DNA from: Comamonas sp. NLF-1-9
Lineage (GTDB): Bacteria > Pseudomonadota > Gammaproteobacteria > Burkholderiales > Burkholderiaceae_C
NCBI RefSeq assembly: GCF_019195435.1
Contig: NZ_CP078069.1
Location: forward strand, 1,426,001-1,490,000
Direction: 5' to 3'
Length of the DNA: 64,000 bases
Each line of letters starts with the position of its first letter. Position 1 is the first letter of the stretch. Below, piece by piece: positions 46,868 through 57,491 of the stretch. The translations under genes were made by a program, and so were the position numbers. The notes under the pieces were generated by a model. It made no database searches and was not told the origin of the DNA. It worked only from the letters and a program-made list of their open reading frames with translations.

Positions 46868-49800
46868 ATGCCCCGCATTCAAAAATCCAAATACAGAAAG
46901 AATATCGTCACCCTTGCGGTCGGTGTCGTACTGGCACCTGGCGGCGCATGGGCGCTCGACATCGTGCAGGCACCTCCACTGCCTACTGCAAAGTCCGCCT
47001 TCGTGGCACCCAACGTCATCATTTCGATTGACGATTCGGGAAGCATGGGGTTTCGGCTTGACCAAGGAAGTACCTCCGGCGCAATAAATGACACCGCGCC
47101 TACCAACGGAGTGTGGTCAAAAAAGGCACGCCGGATGAATGTTCTTAAGTACGCCCTGACTCAGGTATTTTCAGACCCTGATTTAGTGCCTGACGGAAAA
47201 ATCCGTTTGGGGTGGCAGGCGATGTGGAATAACGGTAATGATATTGAAAAATACAGCAGCTTGAACTATTGGTACGGCTCTGGCGCGAACCCGGGCTACA
47301 AAAAAACACCAGGCGCCAAAGATATAAGCAGCTCCGTAACAGGCAGCAAAAACCAGATACGCCCGCTGAACAATACCCAACGCCAGAATTTTCTTGAATT
47401 TGTCAGCTACCTCTTGCCGCAAAACGGCACGCCTTCGCATGCCATGTTCAAACAGGCTGACGCATACATGCGTGCAGCCTTGAGTTCAACCGGCCCCTGG
47501 TCCACCGACCCCGGCGGAACTGGTGAAAAAAGCACGGAATATCTTGGCTGTCGACGCAATTACCATATTTTCATGACGGATGGTCGCTGGAATGGGGCTG
47601 TATCGGGTGGCGACCAGGACGGAACCAACTGGGCTGCGAAAAACGGCAGGCAGGCTTTCAACACCACCTCAGATCAGACAAGACTCTATACCGACAGCTA
47701 CGGCAACCAGCTGGCAGACTGGGCTTTCAAGAGCTGGATGGACCCGTTGCAAAACCCGGCCAGCCTGCTGAATTCCGACAAGCTCAAGCCTTCAAAAGAA
47801 TATGACGAGGCGCCAGCGACGGAAACTTTTACGTCTGGAAGCGGCAAGAAGACGAAAACGGTTGACCTGCAAAAATATTGGAATCCCAAATATAACCCGG
47901 CTACTTGGCCGCACATGGTGACCTACACCATAGGCTTTAGTGATGAAGCCATTACATGGCCTGGCGCAAGCGAAATCGTAGCAGCCGACATTACCCTACC
48001 CGTTTCACCGACTGATGTCGATCAAGGCGGCTATCTTGGCTACAACAAGGGCTTTGCCGACATTGCCACGGGCGCTCAGAAATGGCCGAAGCTCGACGCA
48101 GAAAATAAGCGTTCCCTGGATCTCTGGCATGCCGCCATCAATGGACGTGGCCGCTTCTACCCTGTCAGTTCAGGTGAAGATCTTGAAAAAGCCTTCCGTT
48201 CCATCATCGGAAAGATCAACGAGGAAAGCGCAACCCTGCCGGACAAAATCCAGTCGGGCGGCAGCACCAGCGGCTACAACATGTCGAACAAGAACGTGGG
48301 CAACTTTGCCACGATGTACGAAGCGAAAAAGGCATGGAAAGGGTACGTGACTGCCACCGACGGACGCGAACCTGAGCCCTATCCATGCAAGGATGCGGAC
48401 GGAAACGACGACACCTGCTACCGATCCCCGAGCGTCGTTGAGGGTTGGAGCGTTGGAGGCGTCGCCAAGACCACGGCAGACCGGCTGGACAGCATGAACT
48501 GGAACACGCGCCTGGTGCTTTCATGGAATGACAAAACCCGGTCTGCCGCAAGCTTCAAGTGGGCGAGCGATGAGACTTATCTGAGCAGCGCCCAGAAGGC
48601 GAGCCTGGGCAAGGAAAACTCGGACCCGGCGGCCACGACCAGGAACAAGGGGCAAAACGTCCTCAACTACATCCGTGGCGACCGCAGCCTGGAAGCTGAC
48701 CCGGCAACGGCGGCCAAGCCTTATCGGCAGCGCGTCAGCATCCAGGGCGACATCATCAATTCCGTCTTGTGGTACACCGGCGCGCCTGCCGGCATCAGCT
48801 CCTTGAGCGGTTACGGCGCCTTCGTGACAGCCCAGAAGAATCGCCTGCCCATGCTCTACGTGGGTGGCAACGACGGCATGTTCCACGGTTTTTCGGCAAA
48901 GGACGGCTACGAGAAAATTGCCTATGTGCCGCGCGGCGTCATGGCCAACCTGAAAGGCCTGACCGATCCCGATTACGAGCACCGCTACTATGTGGACGGC
49001 TCTCCCATGTCGGGAGACATCAGGGACGGCAGTACATGGAAAACCATGCTGGTCGGTACCCTTGGGGCTGGCGGCAAGGGCTACTTCCTGATGGACGTTA
49101 CCAAGCCTGACGATTTCATTGAAGGCAATGCAGCCACCTTGGTGCCCGTGGACAGAACCCGCGGCAACGTCGAAGCCGCGCCCGACTGCAACGCCTTGAC
49201 TGGTACGGCAAAGGCAGACTGCAACAATACGGTTGCGGAAGACAGGGACATTGGCAACATCACCGCCCAACCGAGCAGAAAACCCAACAGCCCGCAGGAA
49301 ACCACGCAAATCACCCTCATGAACAACGGGCGGTGGGCTGCCGTCATGGGCAATGGCTACAACAGCGCCAATCAACGTCCCGTGTTGCTGATTCAATACC
49401 TTGACGGCGCCAGGGAGCTCGTTCGTGTCCAGACGACGACGGCTGGAACTGGTACAGGTCAAGCCAAGGACAATGGTCTGGCCGCACCGACCTTGGTGGA
49501 TTTGAATGGCGACGGCACGGTGGACATCGTCTATGCCGGGGACAACCTTGGAAATCTCTGGAAATTTGATGTCACGAGCGATGACCCCAGTGAATGGCAA
49601 TCCGCTTTCGGCCCGGGGAATCCCCTGTTCACCGCAAGAGGGTTGACAACCATCGCGGGGACCACTCGCAATCAGGTGCAGCCGATTACCGCGGCACCGA
49701 TTGTCCGAGCCAACGATCGCATGATGAAAACCGCCTCCGGCGAGACGGCCGCAGTGGGCGGCATGATGGTGGCATTCGGAACCGGTCGCAACCTGACTGA

Positions 49801-50521
49801 AGACGATCGCAAGACGGACATCAACCAACCCATACAAACCATCTACTCCGTGCTGGACAACGCAAGGTACCGCAAGCGCAGCAACGGATCCAACCTGCTG
49901 GAAATCCATCCGGGCCAAGGTAACTGCAGCACCAACCCCGATACTTGCGTTCCGGTTCCCGCCGCAGTTGGCACGATGACAGCCACGGGGCTGCTGGCAA
50001 AACAGAGCATCTCCACCGTACAGGGCGATCTGGCCACGGTCGATGCAACCGACAGCCTGGACAAGGACACGTGGAAGAACTTCAAGGGTTGGTATCTTGA
50101 CCTGCCAGGCAGCGGAGAGCGCATGATCCAACCCATGCAATTCTTCGATGGAAGCAATATTCTGGCGGCTTACACGGAGTCGCCCTCCGGCACCGTCAAT
50201 GCATCCAGCACCAACCTCAACGAAAGCTGCGTCGACGAGGTAGTAGATACCAGTCCTGGCACCCAATGGCGCACCCTCATCAACATCATGGACGGCAAGA
50301 GGCCTTCCATTCAGTTGGTAGATGCCAACGGTGATGGCGTGTACAAAGGCGGGGCGGGCGCCGATTCGGACAAGGACGTCAATCGAAAAGAGGTCGCCAT
50401 GGGCACCCCCACTTTGATCACGCAAGGCGACCGCATCATTGACACTACCGGAGGGGGCAAGGAAGAACTGGCGAGAATGCCTGAACAATCCACCCGTCCC
50501 AGCTGGCGACAACTCAACTGA
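46868..50521 (+). CDS. pilY1: PilY1-type pilus tip adhesin/regulator
   Basis: This 1217-residue secreted or tip-located protein has a signal peptide (about 1-30, [13 protein letters not shown]), an N-terminal VWA-like domain starting [10 protein letters not shown] (a DxSxS metal site) and a C-terminal beta-propeller region. The latter includes [12 protein letters not shown] and a calcium-loop-like [14 protein letters not shown] near residues 880-890. ATG 46868 ([11 protein letters not shown]) is supported by AAGGAG at 46856-46861; the frame extends 26 codons upstream but without family similarity. PilY1 controls pilus extension and adhesion. GC content is lower than in the flanking housekeeping genes. 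Confidence 0.93.
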   Translation: MPRIQKSKYRKNIVTLAVGVVLAPGGAWALDIVQAPPLPTAKSAFVAPNVIISIDDSGSMGFRLDQGSTSGAINDTAPTNGVWSKKARRMNVLKYALTQVFSDPDLVPDGKIRLGWQAMWNNGNDIEKYSSLNYWYGSGANPGYKKTPGAKDISSSVTGSKNQIRPLNNTQRQNFLEFVSYLLPQNGTPSHAMFKQADAYMRAALSSTGPWSTDPGGTGEKSTEYLGCRRNYHIFMTDGRWNGAVSGGDQDGTNWAAKNGRQAFNTTSDQTRLYTDSYGNQLADWAFKSWMDPLQNPASLLNSDKLKPSKEYDEAPATETFTSGSGKKTKTVDLQKYWNPKYNPATWPHMVTYTIGFSDEAITWPGASEIVAADITLPVSPTDVDQGGYLGYNKGFADIATGAQKWPKLDAENKRSLDLWHAAINGRGRFYPVSSGEDLEKAFRSIIGKINEESATLPDKIQSGGSTSGYNMSNKNVGNFATMYEAKKAWKGYVTATDGREPEPYPCKDADGNDDTCYRSPSVVEGWSVGGVAKTTADRLDSMNWNTRLVLSWNDKTRSAASFKWASDETYLSSAQKASLGKENSDPAATTRNKGQNVLNYIRGDRSLEADPATAAKPYRQRVSIQGDIINSVLWYTGAPAGISSLSGYGAFVTAQKNRLPMLYVGGNDGMFHGFSAKDGYEKIAYVPRGVMANLKGLTDPDYEHRYYVDGSPMSGDIRDGSTWKTMLVGTLGAGGKGYFLMDVTKPDDFIEGNAATLVPVDRTRGNVEAAPDCNALTGTAKADCNNTVAEDRDIGNITAQPSRKPNSPQETTQITLMNNGRWAAVMGNGYNSANQRPVLLIQYLDGARELVRVQTTTAGTGTGQAKDNGLAAPTLVDLNGDGTVDIVYAGDNLGNLWKFDVTSDDPSEWQSAFGPGNPLFTARGLTTIAGTTRNQVQPITAAPIVRANDRMMKTASGETAAVGGMMVAFGTGRNLTEDDRKTDINQPIQTIYSVLDNARYRKRSNGSNLLEIHPGQGNCSTNPDTCVPVPAAVGTMTATGLLAKQSISTVQGDLATVDATDSLDKDTWKNFKGWYLDLPGSGERMIQPMQFFDGSNILAAYTESPSGTVNASSTNLNESCVDEVVDTSPGTQWRTLINIMDGKRPSIQLVDANGDGVYKGGAGADSDKDVNRKEVAMGTPTLITQGDRIIDTTGGGKEELARMPEQSTRPSWRQLN

Positions 50522-50532
50522 TCGGAACCACC

Positions 50533-50961
50533 ATGCGATACCCGTCAAGACTTCGAGGATTTACTCTGATCGAGTTGATGATCGTCGTGGCGATCGTCGG
50601 CATCCTGGGGGCGATCGCCTATCCGAGCTACGCCGAATATGTGCGGCGCGGACACCGCTCCGATGCTCGCGCCGCGCTACTGCAGGCGGCCCAATGGCTG
50701 GAGCGTGCTGCAACAGCCAATGGTGTTTATCCAACGACGTTGCCCAGCAATCTGACATGGTCGGGCGACGCTGCAAAGCGCTACACCATCAGTTTCAAAG
50801 GCACTCCCACGAATGCAGCCTTCACCTTGATTGCCAAACGAAAAAATCCAGGCCCGCAAAAGGATGATCGCTGTGGCGACTACACCTTGACCAATACTGG
50901 CGTCCAGGGCAACGACAACCTCAACAGTGGGGCAACCACCGTGGAATGCTGGGGCAAATGA
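50533..50961 (+). CDS. pilE: Type IV minor pilin PilE
   Basis: This 142-residue pilin-like protein has a short leader (8 residues) then [42 protein letters not shown], a textbook class III signal with Glu5. Cys residues in DRCGDY and VECWGK could form the C-terminal disulfide loop. It is the last gene of the cluster, 11 bases after pilY1. The sequence is of minor-pilin type rather than the major subunit. Confidence 0.92.
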   Translation: MRYPSRLRGFTLIELMIVVAIVGILGAIAYPSYAEYVRRGHRSDARAALLQAAQWLERAATANGVYPTTLPSNLTWSGDAAKRYTISFKGTPTNAAFTLIAKRKNPGPQKDDRCGDYTLTNTGVQGNDNLNSGATTVECWGK

Positions 50962-50984
50962 TGTCACGGTAGCATCCGGCTACC

Positions 50985-52103
50985 ATGAAGGCAGAACTTT
51001 CAACACCGATGCAAGAAGCGCTTGAGCTCGCCGCCCAAGCGCTTTTTCTTTCCAACCCCAACCCGCGCGTCGGCTGCGTGATCGTCTCGCCGGCGGGCGA
51101 GGTTGTTGGCCGGGGCTTTACCCAGCAGGCTGGCGGGCCGCACGCCGAGGTGGTGGCGCTGCGCGATGCCGCTGCGCACGGGCGGGATGTGCGCGGCGCG
51201 ACCGCCTGGGTGACACTGGAGCCTTGTGCGCACCAGGGGCGCACCGGGCCTTGCTGCGACGCGCTGGTTGCGGCCGGGGTGGCGCGGGTGGTGGCGTCAC
51301 TGGCCGACCCCAATCCGCTGGTGTCGGGCCAGGGGTTTGCCCGCCTCCGGGCGGCCGGGGTGCAGGTGGACGTGGGGCCGGGTGCGCAGGCGTCGCGCGA
51401 ACTGAACATCGGTTTTTTCAGCCGCATGGCGCGCGCTCGGCCGTGGGTAAGGATGAAGGCGGCCACCTCGCTGGATGGCGTAACGGCCCTGGCCAACGGC
51501 GCCAGCCAGTGGATCACCTCGGAGCCGGCACGCGCCGACGGCCATGCCTGGCGCGCGCGCGCTTGCGCGGTACTCACCGGGGTGGGCACGGTGCTGGCGG
51601 ACAACCCCTTGCTCAACGTGCGCGGCGTCGCCACGCCGCGCCAACCGCATCTGGTGGTGCTGGACAGCCACCTGCGCACGCCGGCCGCCGCGCGGCTCTT
51701 TGAGGTGCCCGATCGGCAGGTGTGGATCTACACCGCCAATGCCGACCCCACGGCCGCCGCAGCGCTGCGGGCGCGCGGCGCGGCGGTCACCGTGCTGCCC
51801 GACGCCTCCGGCGGCCGTGTGGATCTGGCGGCGCTGCTGCGCGACCTGGCGCGGCGCGAGGTCAATGAATTGCACGTGGAAGCGGGACACGAGCTCAACG
51901 GCGCGTTCTTGCGCCTGGGGCTGGTCGATGAGCTCTTGCTCTACCTTGCCCCCGTTCTGCTGGGCAGCGGCGCGCGGGGCTTGGCGCACTGGGGGCCGCT
52001 CACGGCTCTGTCGGAAGCTCAGCGGCTCACCTGGCGCGAGGTGCGGCAGGTGGGCGCCGACCTGCGGGTGCTGGCGCGCGTCGAGGGGCGCGAGGACTTT
52101 TGA
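50985..52103 (+). CDS. ribD: Riboflavin biosynthesis deaminase/reductase
   Basis: This 372-residue bifunctional enzyme performs the second and third steps of riboflavin synthesis. The N-terminal deaminase has zinc motifs HAE (GPHAEVVAL, about 50) and PCxxxGRTGPC (EPCAHQGRTGPC, about 80). The C-terminal reductase starts near residue 150 (RPWVRMKAATSLDGVTAL) and ends LAPVLLGSGARG...LRVLARVEG. The start follows pilE by 23 bases. No FMN riboswitch is visible just upstream. Confidence 0.95.
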   Translation: MKAELSTPMQEALELAAQALFLSNPNPRVGCVIVSPAGEVVGRGFTQQAGGPHAEVVALRDAAAHGRDVRGATAWVTLEPCAHQGRTGPCCDALVAAGVARVVASLADPNPLVSGQGFARLRAAGVQVDVGPGAQASRELNIGFFSRMARARPWVRMKAATSLDGVTALANGASQWITSEPARADGHAWRARACAVLTGVGTVLADNPLLNVRGVATPRQPHLVVLDSHLRTPAAARLFEVPDRQVWIYTANADPTAAAALRARGAAVTVLPDASGGRVDLAALLRDLARREVNELHVEAGHELNGAFLRLGLVDELLLYLAPVLLGSGARGLAHWGPLTALSEAQRLTWREVRQVGADLRVLARVEGREDF

Positions 52104-52167
52104 AAAGCCAATGCGGACGACGGCGCCCCACGGCGGATACCGCAAGGGGGCAATTGCGGCACTCACG

Positions 52168-52214
52168 CGGCGCTGGCTCCCCCACCCCGGCCCTCCCTCA
52201 GAGGGGGAGGGAGA
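52168..52214 (+). repeat. CCCTC/GAGGG palindromic intergenic repeat, copy H
   Basis: The stretch reads CTCCCCCACCCCGGCCC, TCCCTCAGAGGGGGAGGGAG. It folds as a stem of CTCCCTC-type bases against GAGGGAG. It resembles the thrC insert (63168-63220) in layout: a CCCC-rich arm, GCCCTC, and a GAGGG arm. It lies between ribD and the GNAT gene, next to copy C of the other repeat family. Confidence 0.6.
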
Positions 52215-52234
52215 AAAAACTGAATTCGTGAGAC

Positions 52235-52278
52235 AAATTCGGGTCTAGCCCTTGCCCTGCAAGCGCAAGCAGCTCTAA
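52235..52278 (+). repeat. Dispersed palindromic repeat, copy C (ribD-GNAT gap)
   Basis: This copy reads AAATTCGGGTCTAGCCC, TTGCCCTGCAAGCGCAAG, CAGCTCTAATT. The CTTGCCC..GCAAGCGCAAGCAGCTCT half is near identical to copy A. Its right end includes the stop codon of the minus-strand GNAT gene (52275-52277). Confidence 0.75.
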
Positions 52279-52796
52279 TTCAAGGAGCGGTGCAGGCGCA
52301 CTTCCTCGATCTTCACGCCGCCCACGACGGCCGTCTTGGCAGTGCTCATTTCGCGCTTGAAGCCTGCAGCCTCATGAAAGCGCAACGCCCGCTCGTTGCG
52401 CAGCGGCACCCAGGCGGTGACGGTGGTGCAGCCCTCTTCCACCAGGCCTTCGCGGGCCGCGTCCCACAGTGCCAGGCCCACGCCCTGGTCCCAGTGGCCG
52501 GGGTCGGCGTAGATGGCCCAGATTTCCCCCGTGGTGGGGCGGGTCTTGGGGTCGCGCGAGCGATCGAAGCCGACGAAGCCGACGACCTTGTCGTCCTCGA
52601 TGGCCACCTGCACCTGGGGTTCGCAGTAGTTGATGGCTTCGCGCCAGTAGGCCTGGCGTTTTTCCGGCGAAGACATGGTCTTGAGCTGGTCGTCCGGGAC
52701 GACACCTTTGTAGGCCTGAAGGGCAGCTGAAGTATGAACCTGGGCGATGGCCTTGGCATCGCGCAGCGTGGCGGGGCGTACCTGAATGCGAGACAT
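52275..52796 (-). CDS. GNAT-family N-acetyltransferase
   Basis: This 173-residue protein starts MSRIQVRPATLRDAKAIAQVH (ATG 52796-52794). Acetyl-CoA-binding elements are visible around IWAIYADPGHWDQGVGLALWDAARE and the late RNERALRFHEAAGFKRE typical of GNAT motif B. The substrate is unknown; relatives acetylate small molecules or protein N-termini. The stop codon lies within a dispersed repeat, so the exact C-terminus (LHRSLN) may have been set by the insertion. Confidence 0.85.
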   Translation of the reverse strand: MSRIQVRPATLRDAKAIAQVHTSAALQAYKGVVPDDQLKTMSSPEKRQAYWREAINYCEPQVQVAIEDDKVVGFVGFDRSRDPKTRPTTGEIWAIYADPGHWDQGVGLALWDAAREGLVEEGCTTVTAWVPLRNERALRFHEAAGFKREMSTAKTAVVGGVKIEEVRLHRSLN

Positions 52797-52916
52797 GAAA
52801 ACGAGAACGCAGCTAATGGAAAACCCGCGATTCTCGCGCAAAACGTTTCAGCTGCCTACTGCGACGCACAAAACCGCGCGGACGCCCGGGGCCCGCACCG
52901 CGGCCCATGCGATGTG

Positions 52917-54362
52917 CTACAGCAGCTTGCGCAACAGCGCCATCACGCGCTCGAAGCGCCGGCCGTAGGGCGGGTACAGCAGCGCACCCGCGCCCCAGCG
53001 CGACTGCACCAGCACCGCCTTGGCGTGGCTGAAGCGCACGAAGCCCGCCTCGCCGTGGTAGGCGCCCCAGCCGCTGTCGCCCACGCCGCCGAAGGGCAGA
53101 CTTTCGTGGGCAATGTGCAAGAGCGTGTCGTTGACGGTGACGCCGCCGCTCACGGTATGCGCCAGCACCTCGTCGCGAACGGCCGTGCGATTGCCGAACC
53201 AGTACAGCGACAGCGGACGTGGACGGGCGTTGATGTAGCCCACCACCTCGTCCAGGGATTCGTAGCCGATGACGGGCAGCAGCGGGCCGAAGATTTCCTC
53301 TTGCATCAGGCGCATCTGATCGTGGACGCCAAAGACTAGCGCCGGCGGCATCTGCCGCGCGATGCCGTCGCCCAGGCTTTGCGCTGGCGCGCCGTGGGTG
53401 GCGGCAGCGGGCTCGATCTGTTGCACCTCGGCGCCCTGCTCGCGCGCGTCCTGCAGCAGTTCGCGCAGGCGGGCCAGGTGGCGCGGCGTGATGATGGAGG
53501 CGTAGTCGGGGTTGCCTTCAAAGCGCGGAAAGAGACGCAACACGGCGGCACGGAAGGCGCCGGCAAAGGCCGCCTCGCTGCCCTTGGGCACGAAGAGGTA
53601 GTCGGGGGCGATGCAGGTCTGCCCGGCGTTGAGCAGCTTGCCGTGGGCGATCTTGAGGGCCGCATCCGCCAGGTCGCAATCGGCGTCCAGGATGGCGGGC
53701 GACTTGCCGCCCAGCTCCAGCGTGGTGGGCGTGAGCTTGTCGGCCGCCGCCAGCGCCACCTTGCGCCCCACCGCGGTCGATCCGGTGAAGACCAGATGGT
53801 CCAACGGCAGCCGGCTGAGCTGTTCAGCCACCGCCGCACCGCCCTGCACCACGCAAAACTCTTCGGGCGCGAAGAACTGGGCCACCAGGTCGGCCAGCTT
53901 GGCCGAGGTGTGCGGCGTCAGTTCGCTGGGCTTGAGCAGCACCCGGTTGCCCGCCGCCAGCGCCCCGATGGCCGGGCCCAGCGCCAGCTGCACCGGGTAG
54001 TTCCAGGGCGAGATCACGCCGACGACCCCCAGCGGCTGGCGCTGCACCCAGGCGCGCGCCGGCTGCAGGTACAGCGGCGTGCGCACCTTCTGCGGGCGCG
54101 ACCAGCGCGCGAGCTGGCGCAGCGTACTGGCCAGTTGCGCGCGCAGCAAAAAGAGGTCCGCCACTTCGGTGAGCTGGCGCGAGCGCATGCCGAAGTCCGC
54201 CTGCACTGCAGCAGCCAGCACCGGGGCGTGGTCATCGATCAGCGTGCGCAGGCGCAGCAGGCGCTCACGGCGCAGCGCCAGCGGCACGTCGGGCTGGGCG
54301 CGACTGGCGCGGTGCTGCGCCTGGAACAGCCGCTCAAGGTCTTCGGCAGGGGTCTCGAACAT
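52917..54362 (-). CDS. calB: Coniferyl aldehyde dehydrogenase
   Basis: This 481-residue NAD(P)-dependent aldehyde dehydrogenase oxidises coniferyl aldehyde or similar aldehydes. Catalytic elements are ELGGKSP (general-base glutamate, about 210), NAGQTCIAPDY (nucleophile cysteine, about 245) and NP-type FNT-like VSGGVTVNDTLLHIAHESLPFGGVGDSGWG. ATG 54362 (MFETPAEDLERLF) is preferred because GGAAGG lies seven bases upstream; an ATG five codons earlier (54377) is possible. The lignin-aldehyde name follows the closest subfamily in memory; broad aldehyde use is equally possible. No other lignin gene is adjacent. Confidence 0.85.
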   Translation of the reverse strand: MFETPAEDLERLFQAQHRASRAQPDVPLALRRERLLRLRTLIDDHAPVLAAAVQADFGMRSRQLTEVADLFLLRAQLASTLRQLARWSRPQKVRTPLYLQPARAWVQRQPLGVVGVISPWNYPVQLALGPAIGALAAGNRVLLKPSELTPHTSAKLADLVAQFFAPEEFCVVQGGAAVAEQLSRLPLDHLVFTGSTAVGRKVALAAADKLTPTTLELGGKSPAILDADCDLADAALKIAHGKLLNAGQTCIAPDYLFVPKGSEAAFAGAFRAAVLRLFPRFEGNPDYASIITPRHLARLRELLQDAREQGAEVQQIEPAAATHGAPAQSLGDGIARQMPPALVFGVHDQMRLMQEEIFGPLLPVIGYESLDEVVGYINARPRPLSLYWFGNRTAVRDEVLAHTVSGGVTVNDTLLHIAHESLPFGGVGDSGWGAYHGEAGFVRFSHAKAVLVQSRWGAGALLYPPYGRRFERVMALLRKLL

Positions 54363-54443
54363 CGCTTTGCCTTCCATCGTGCGTGCCAGAACCGCTGCAA
54401 TGGCCGTGCCCGGCGGGCACCGGCCACGCCGGGCAGGTGCACG

Positions 54444-54755
54444 TCAAGGGATCTCTCGCGGCGTCACGTCGGTGACCTCGCCGAGGCGGCGGGCGCCGCG
54501 CCCCATGTTGCTTGCGGTGTTCGAGGTCCAGCGCGCAGTGCTGCGATAGACCGTGCTGAAGCCGTGGCGTGGATCCATGCGCATCACCCAGGGCGCGACC
54601 GGGCGCCCCGTCAGGCGTGCCCAAGCCGCGCGCAGGCTCCAGGCAAGCGCCAGGATGCCCCCGGCCAGCAGCAGGCTCAGGAACAGCAGCGCTCCCATGG
54701 CGATCAGGGCCAGGCGCAGGCTCCAGCGTATGGCGGTGGTGACGACTTCGTTCAA
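54444..54755 (-). CDS. Small single-span membrane protein, function unknown
   Basis: This predicted 103-residue protein begins with TTG at 54755 (LNEVVTTAIRWSLRLAL...), preceded by AGAGAGG at good spacing. It has one or two hydrophobic segments (about 9-35, IAMGALLFLSLLLAGGILALAW) and a basic soluble tail (GRPVAPWVMRMDPRHGF). No domain is recognised. It follows clpB by 64 bases on the same strand. The non-ATG start and lack of a known family make the call moderate. Confidence 0.55.
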   Translation of the reverse strand: MNEVVTTAIRWSLRLALIAMGALLFLSLLLAGGILALAWSLRAAWARLTGRPVAPWVMRMDPRHGFSTVYRSTARWTSNTASNMGRGARRLGEVTDVTPREIP

Positions 54756-54819
54756 TCCGGGCCTCTCTATCAAGCTCAAGCGGCGCGCGCGAAGGGCGGC
54801 GCGCCATCCATGGTAAGTC

Positions 54820-57426
54820 TCAATCGGCCGCCTCGGGTTCCCCGAAGATGAAAACCCCCGGGTTGCGCACCGGATCGACGTCCACCGGAATGGTGCTCTT
54901 GGGCGGATAGCGGCCTTCAAGCAAGGCGGTGGAGAGCGGGTTTTCGATGCGCTGCTGGATCGCGCGCTTGAGCGGGCGCGCGCCAAACACCGGGTCAAAC
55001 CCGACCTTGGCCAACTCCGCCATCGCCGCCGGCGAGACCCGCAGATGCAGATCCATCCTGGCCAGGCGATCTTCGAGCAGCTTGAGCTGGATCGCGGCGA
55101 TCGCCTCGATGTGGCGCGCATCGAGCGCGTGGAAGACCACCGTCTCGTCGATGCGGTTGAGAAACTCGGGGCGGAAATGTGCCTTCAGCTCTTCCCAGAC
55201 CGCATCCTTCACCTCGTCGTCGGGCTGACCGACCATGGCCTGGATGCGCTGCGAGCCGATGTTGCTGGTCATCACGATGACCGTGTTCTTGAAGTCCACG
55301 GTGCGCCCCTGGCCATCGGTCAGGCGCCCGTCGTCGAGCACCTGCAGCAGCACGTTGAACACGTCGGGGTGGGCTTTTTCCACCTCGTCGAGCAGCAGCA
55401 CGCTGTAGGGCTTGCGCCGCACGGCTTCGGTCAGATAACCGCCTTCTTCATAGCCAACATAGCCCGGAGGCGCGCCAATCAAGCGCGCCACGCTATGCTT
55501 TTCCATGAATTCGCTCATGTCGATGCGAACCATGTGGTCTTCGCTGTCGAACAGGAAGTTGGCCAGCGCCTTGCACAGCTCGGTCTTGCCCACGCCCGTG
55601 GGCCCGAGGAACAAAAAGCTGCCCAGCGGCCGGTTCGGGTCCGACAGGCCCGAGCGCGAGCGGCGGATGGCGTTGGCCACGGCCGAGATCGCCTCGTCCT
55701 GGCCGACGACGCGCTGGTGCAGCCTGTCTTCCATCTGCAGCAGCTTGTCCTTTTCGCCCTGCATCATTCTGGACACCGGGATGCCGGTGGCACGCGAGAC
55801 CACCTCGGCGATCTCTTCCGCCCCGACGTGGGTGCGCAGCAGCTTGTGGCCCGCGTCGGCGCCGCCCTCGGCCTCGCTGTCCTGCGCCTCCTTCAGGCTC
55901 TTTTCCAGTTCCGGCAGCTTGCCGTACTGCAGCTCGGCCACCTTGTTGAAGTCGCCCTTGCGCTTGAGCTCCTCGATCTGCGTGCGGATCGCATCGATGT
56001 CTTTCCTGATCTGCTCGCTGCCCTGGGCACTGGCCTTCTCGGCCTGCCAGACCTCTTCGAGGTCGGCGTACTCGCGCTCGGCCCCGGCCAGCTCTTCCTC
56101 GATGAGCTGCAGGCGCTTTTGCGAGGCCTCGTCGGTCTCCTTCTTCATCGCCTCGCGCTCGATCTTGAGCTGGATCATGCGCCGCTCCAGCCGGTCGAGC
56201 AGCTCCGGCTTGGAGTCGATCTCGATCTTGATCTTGGCCGCCGCCTCGTCGATCAGATCGATGGCCTTGTCCGGCAGGAAGCGGTCGGTGATGTAGCGGT
56301 GGGACAGCTCGGCCGCGGCAACGATGGCCGGGTCGGTGATGTCCACGCCGTGGTGCGCCTCGTAGCGCACCTGCAGGCCGCGCAGGATGGCGATGGTGTC
56401 CTCCACGCTGGGCTCCTGCACCAGCACCTTCTGGAAGCGCCGCTCCAGCGCCGCGTCCTTCTCGATGTATTTGCGGTATTCGTCCAGCGTGGTGACGCCG
56501 ATGCAGTGCAGCTCGCCGCGCGCCAGCGCCGGTTTGAGCATGTTGCCCGCGTCGATCGCGCCCTCGGCCTTGCCCGCGCCGACCATGGTGTGCAGCTCGT
56601 CGATGAAGAGGATGATGCGGCCCTCGTCCTGCGCCACTTCCTTGAGCACCGATTTGAGCCGCTCCTCGAACTCGCCGCGGTACTTGGCCCCGGCCAAGAG
56701 CCCCGCCATGTCCAGCACCAGCACGCGCTTGCCCTTGAGGCTTTCGGGCACTTCACCCGCAATGATGCGCTGCGCCAGGCCTTCGACGATGGCGGTCTTG
56801 CCCACGCCGGGCTCGCCGATCAGCACCGGGTTGTTCTTGGAGCGGCGCTGCAGCACCTGGATGGTGCGGCGGATCTCGTCGTCGCGCCCGATCACCGGGT
56901 CAAGCTTGCCCTGGCGCGCGCGCTCGGTCAGGTCCAGCGTGTACTTCTTCAGCGCCTCGCGCTGACCCTCGCCCTCGGCGCTGTCCATGGTCTGGCCGCC
57001 GCGCACCGCTTCCACGGCCGATTCCAGCGCCTTGCGCGACAGGCCGGCTTCGCGGGCGATGCGGCCCGCTTCGCCGCTCGAATCGGCCAAGGCCAGCAGG
57101 AACATTTCGCTGGCGATGAACTGGTCGCCGCGCTTGATCGCTTCCTTCTCGGTTGCCTGCAGCAACTTGAGGAGGTCGGGGCCGGGCTGCACCTGCTCCT
57201 GGCCTTGCACGCTGGGCAGGCGCTTGAGGGCCGCGTCGGCCTCCTGCGCCAGGCGCGCCACGTTCACGCCGGCGCGCGCCAGCAGCGACTTCGGGCCGTC
57301 CTCCTGCTGCAGCATGGCCGCAAGCAGGTGTTCAGGCTGGATGTAGGCGTGGTCGTAGCCCAGCGCCAGCGACTGGGCGTCGGCCAGCGCCTGCTGGAAT
57401 TTGGTGGTGAGTTTGTCGAGTCGCAT
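54820..57426 (-). CDS. clpB: ATP-dependent disaggregase ClpB
   Basis: This 868-residue Hsp100 chaperone rescues aggregated proteins with DnaK. Order: N-domain (1-145), AAA1 with Walker A GEPGVGKT (about 205) and [15 protein letters not shown], a long coiled-coil middle domain (about 410-530), then AAA2 with [14 protein letters not shown] and [18 protein letters not shown] 57426 ([14 protein letters not shown]) is the usual ClpB start; the frame runs eight codons further upstream. A sigma-32-like promoter lies 38 bases before the start. Length is normal. Confidence 0.97.
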   Translation of the reverse strand: MRLDKLTTKFQQALADAQSLALGYDHAYIQPEHLLAAMLQQEDGPKSLLARAGVNVARLAQEADAALKRLPSVQGQEQVQPGPDLLKLLQATEKEAIKRGDQFIASEMFLLALADSSGEAGRIAREAGLSRKALESAVEAVRGGQTMDSAEGEGQREALKKYTLDLTERARQGKLDPVIGRDDEIRRTIQVLQRRSKNNPVLIGEPGVGKTAIVEGLAQRIIAGEVPESLKGKRVLVLDMAGLLAGAKYRGEFEERLKSVLKEVAQDEGRIILFIDELHTMVGAGKAEGAIDAGNMLKPALARGELHCIGVTTLDEYRKYIEKDAALERRFQKVLVQEPSVEDTIAILRGLQVRYEAHHGVDITDPAIVAAAELSHRYITDRFLPDKAIDLIDEAAAKIKIEIDSKPELLDRLERRMIQLKIEREAMKKETDEASQKRLQLIEEELAGAEREYADLEEVWQAEKASAQGSEQIRKDIDAIRTQIEELKRKGDFNKVAELQYGKLPELEKSLKEAQDSEAEGGADAGHKLLRTHVGAEEIAEVVSRATGIPVSRMMQGEKDKLLQMEDRLHQRVVGQDEAISAVANAIRRSRSGLSDPNRPLGSFLFLGPTGVGKTELCKALANFLFDSEDHMVRIDMSEFMEKHSVARLIGAPPGYVGYEEGGYLTEAVRRKPYSVLLLDEVEKAHPDVFNVLLQVLDDGRLTDGQGRTVDFKNTVIVMTSNIGSQRIQAMVGQPDDEVKDAVWEELKAHFRPEFLNRIDETVVFHALDARHIEAIAAIQLKLLEDRLARMDLHLRVSPAAMAELAKVGFDPVFGARPLKRAIQQRIENPLSTALLEGRYPPKSTIPVDVDPVRNPGVFIFGEPEAAD

Positions 57427-57463
57427 CGTGCGTCGCTCCCGAAAATCCATCGTTATGGGAACG

Positions 57464-57491
57464 ATATGCGGCCCCCGGGGCGTGATTCAAG
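57464..57491 (-). promoter_or_regulatory. Heat-shock (sigma-32 type) promoter of clpB
   Basis: On the minus strand CTTGAA (57491-57486) and CCGCATAT (57471-57464) are separated by 14 bases, close to the sigma-32 consensus CTTGAA-N13-14-CCCCATNT. The -35 overlaps the stop codon of the upstream DUF1284 gene. Predicted transcription would start about 30 bases before clpB. Confidence 0.75.

Noticed and set aside
50962-50984. FMN riboswitch before ribD
   Set aside because: Only 23 bases separate pilE and ribD; there is no room or conserved riboswitch sequence.
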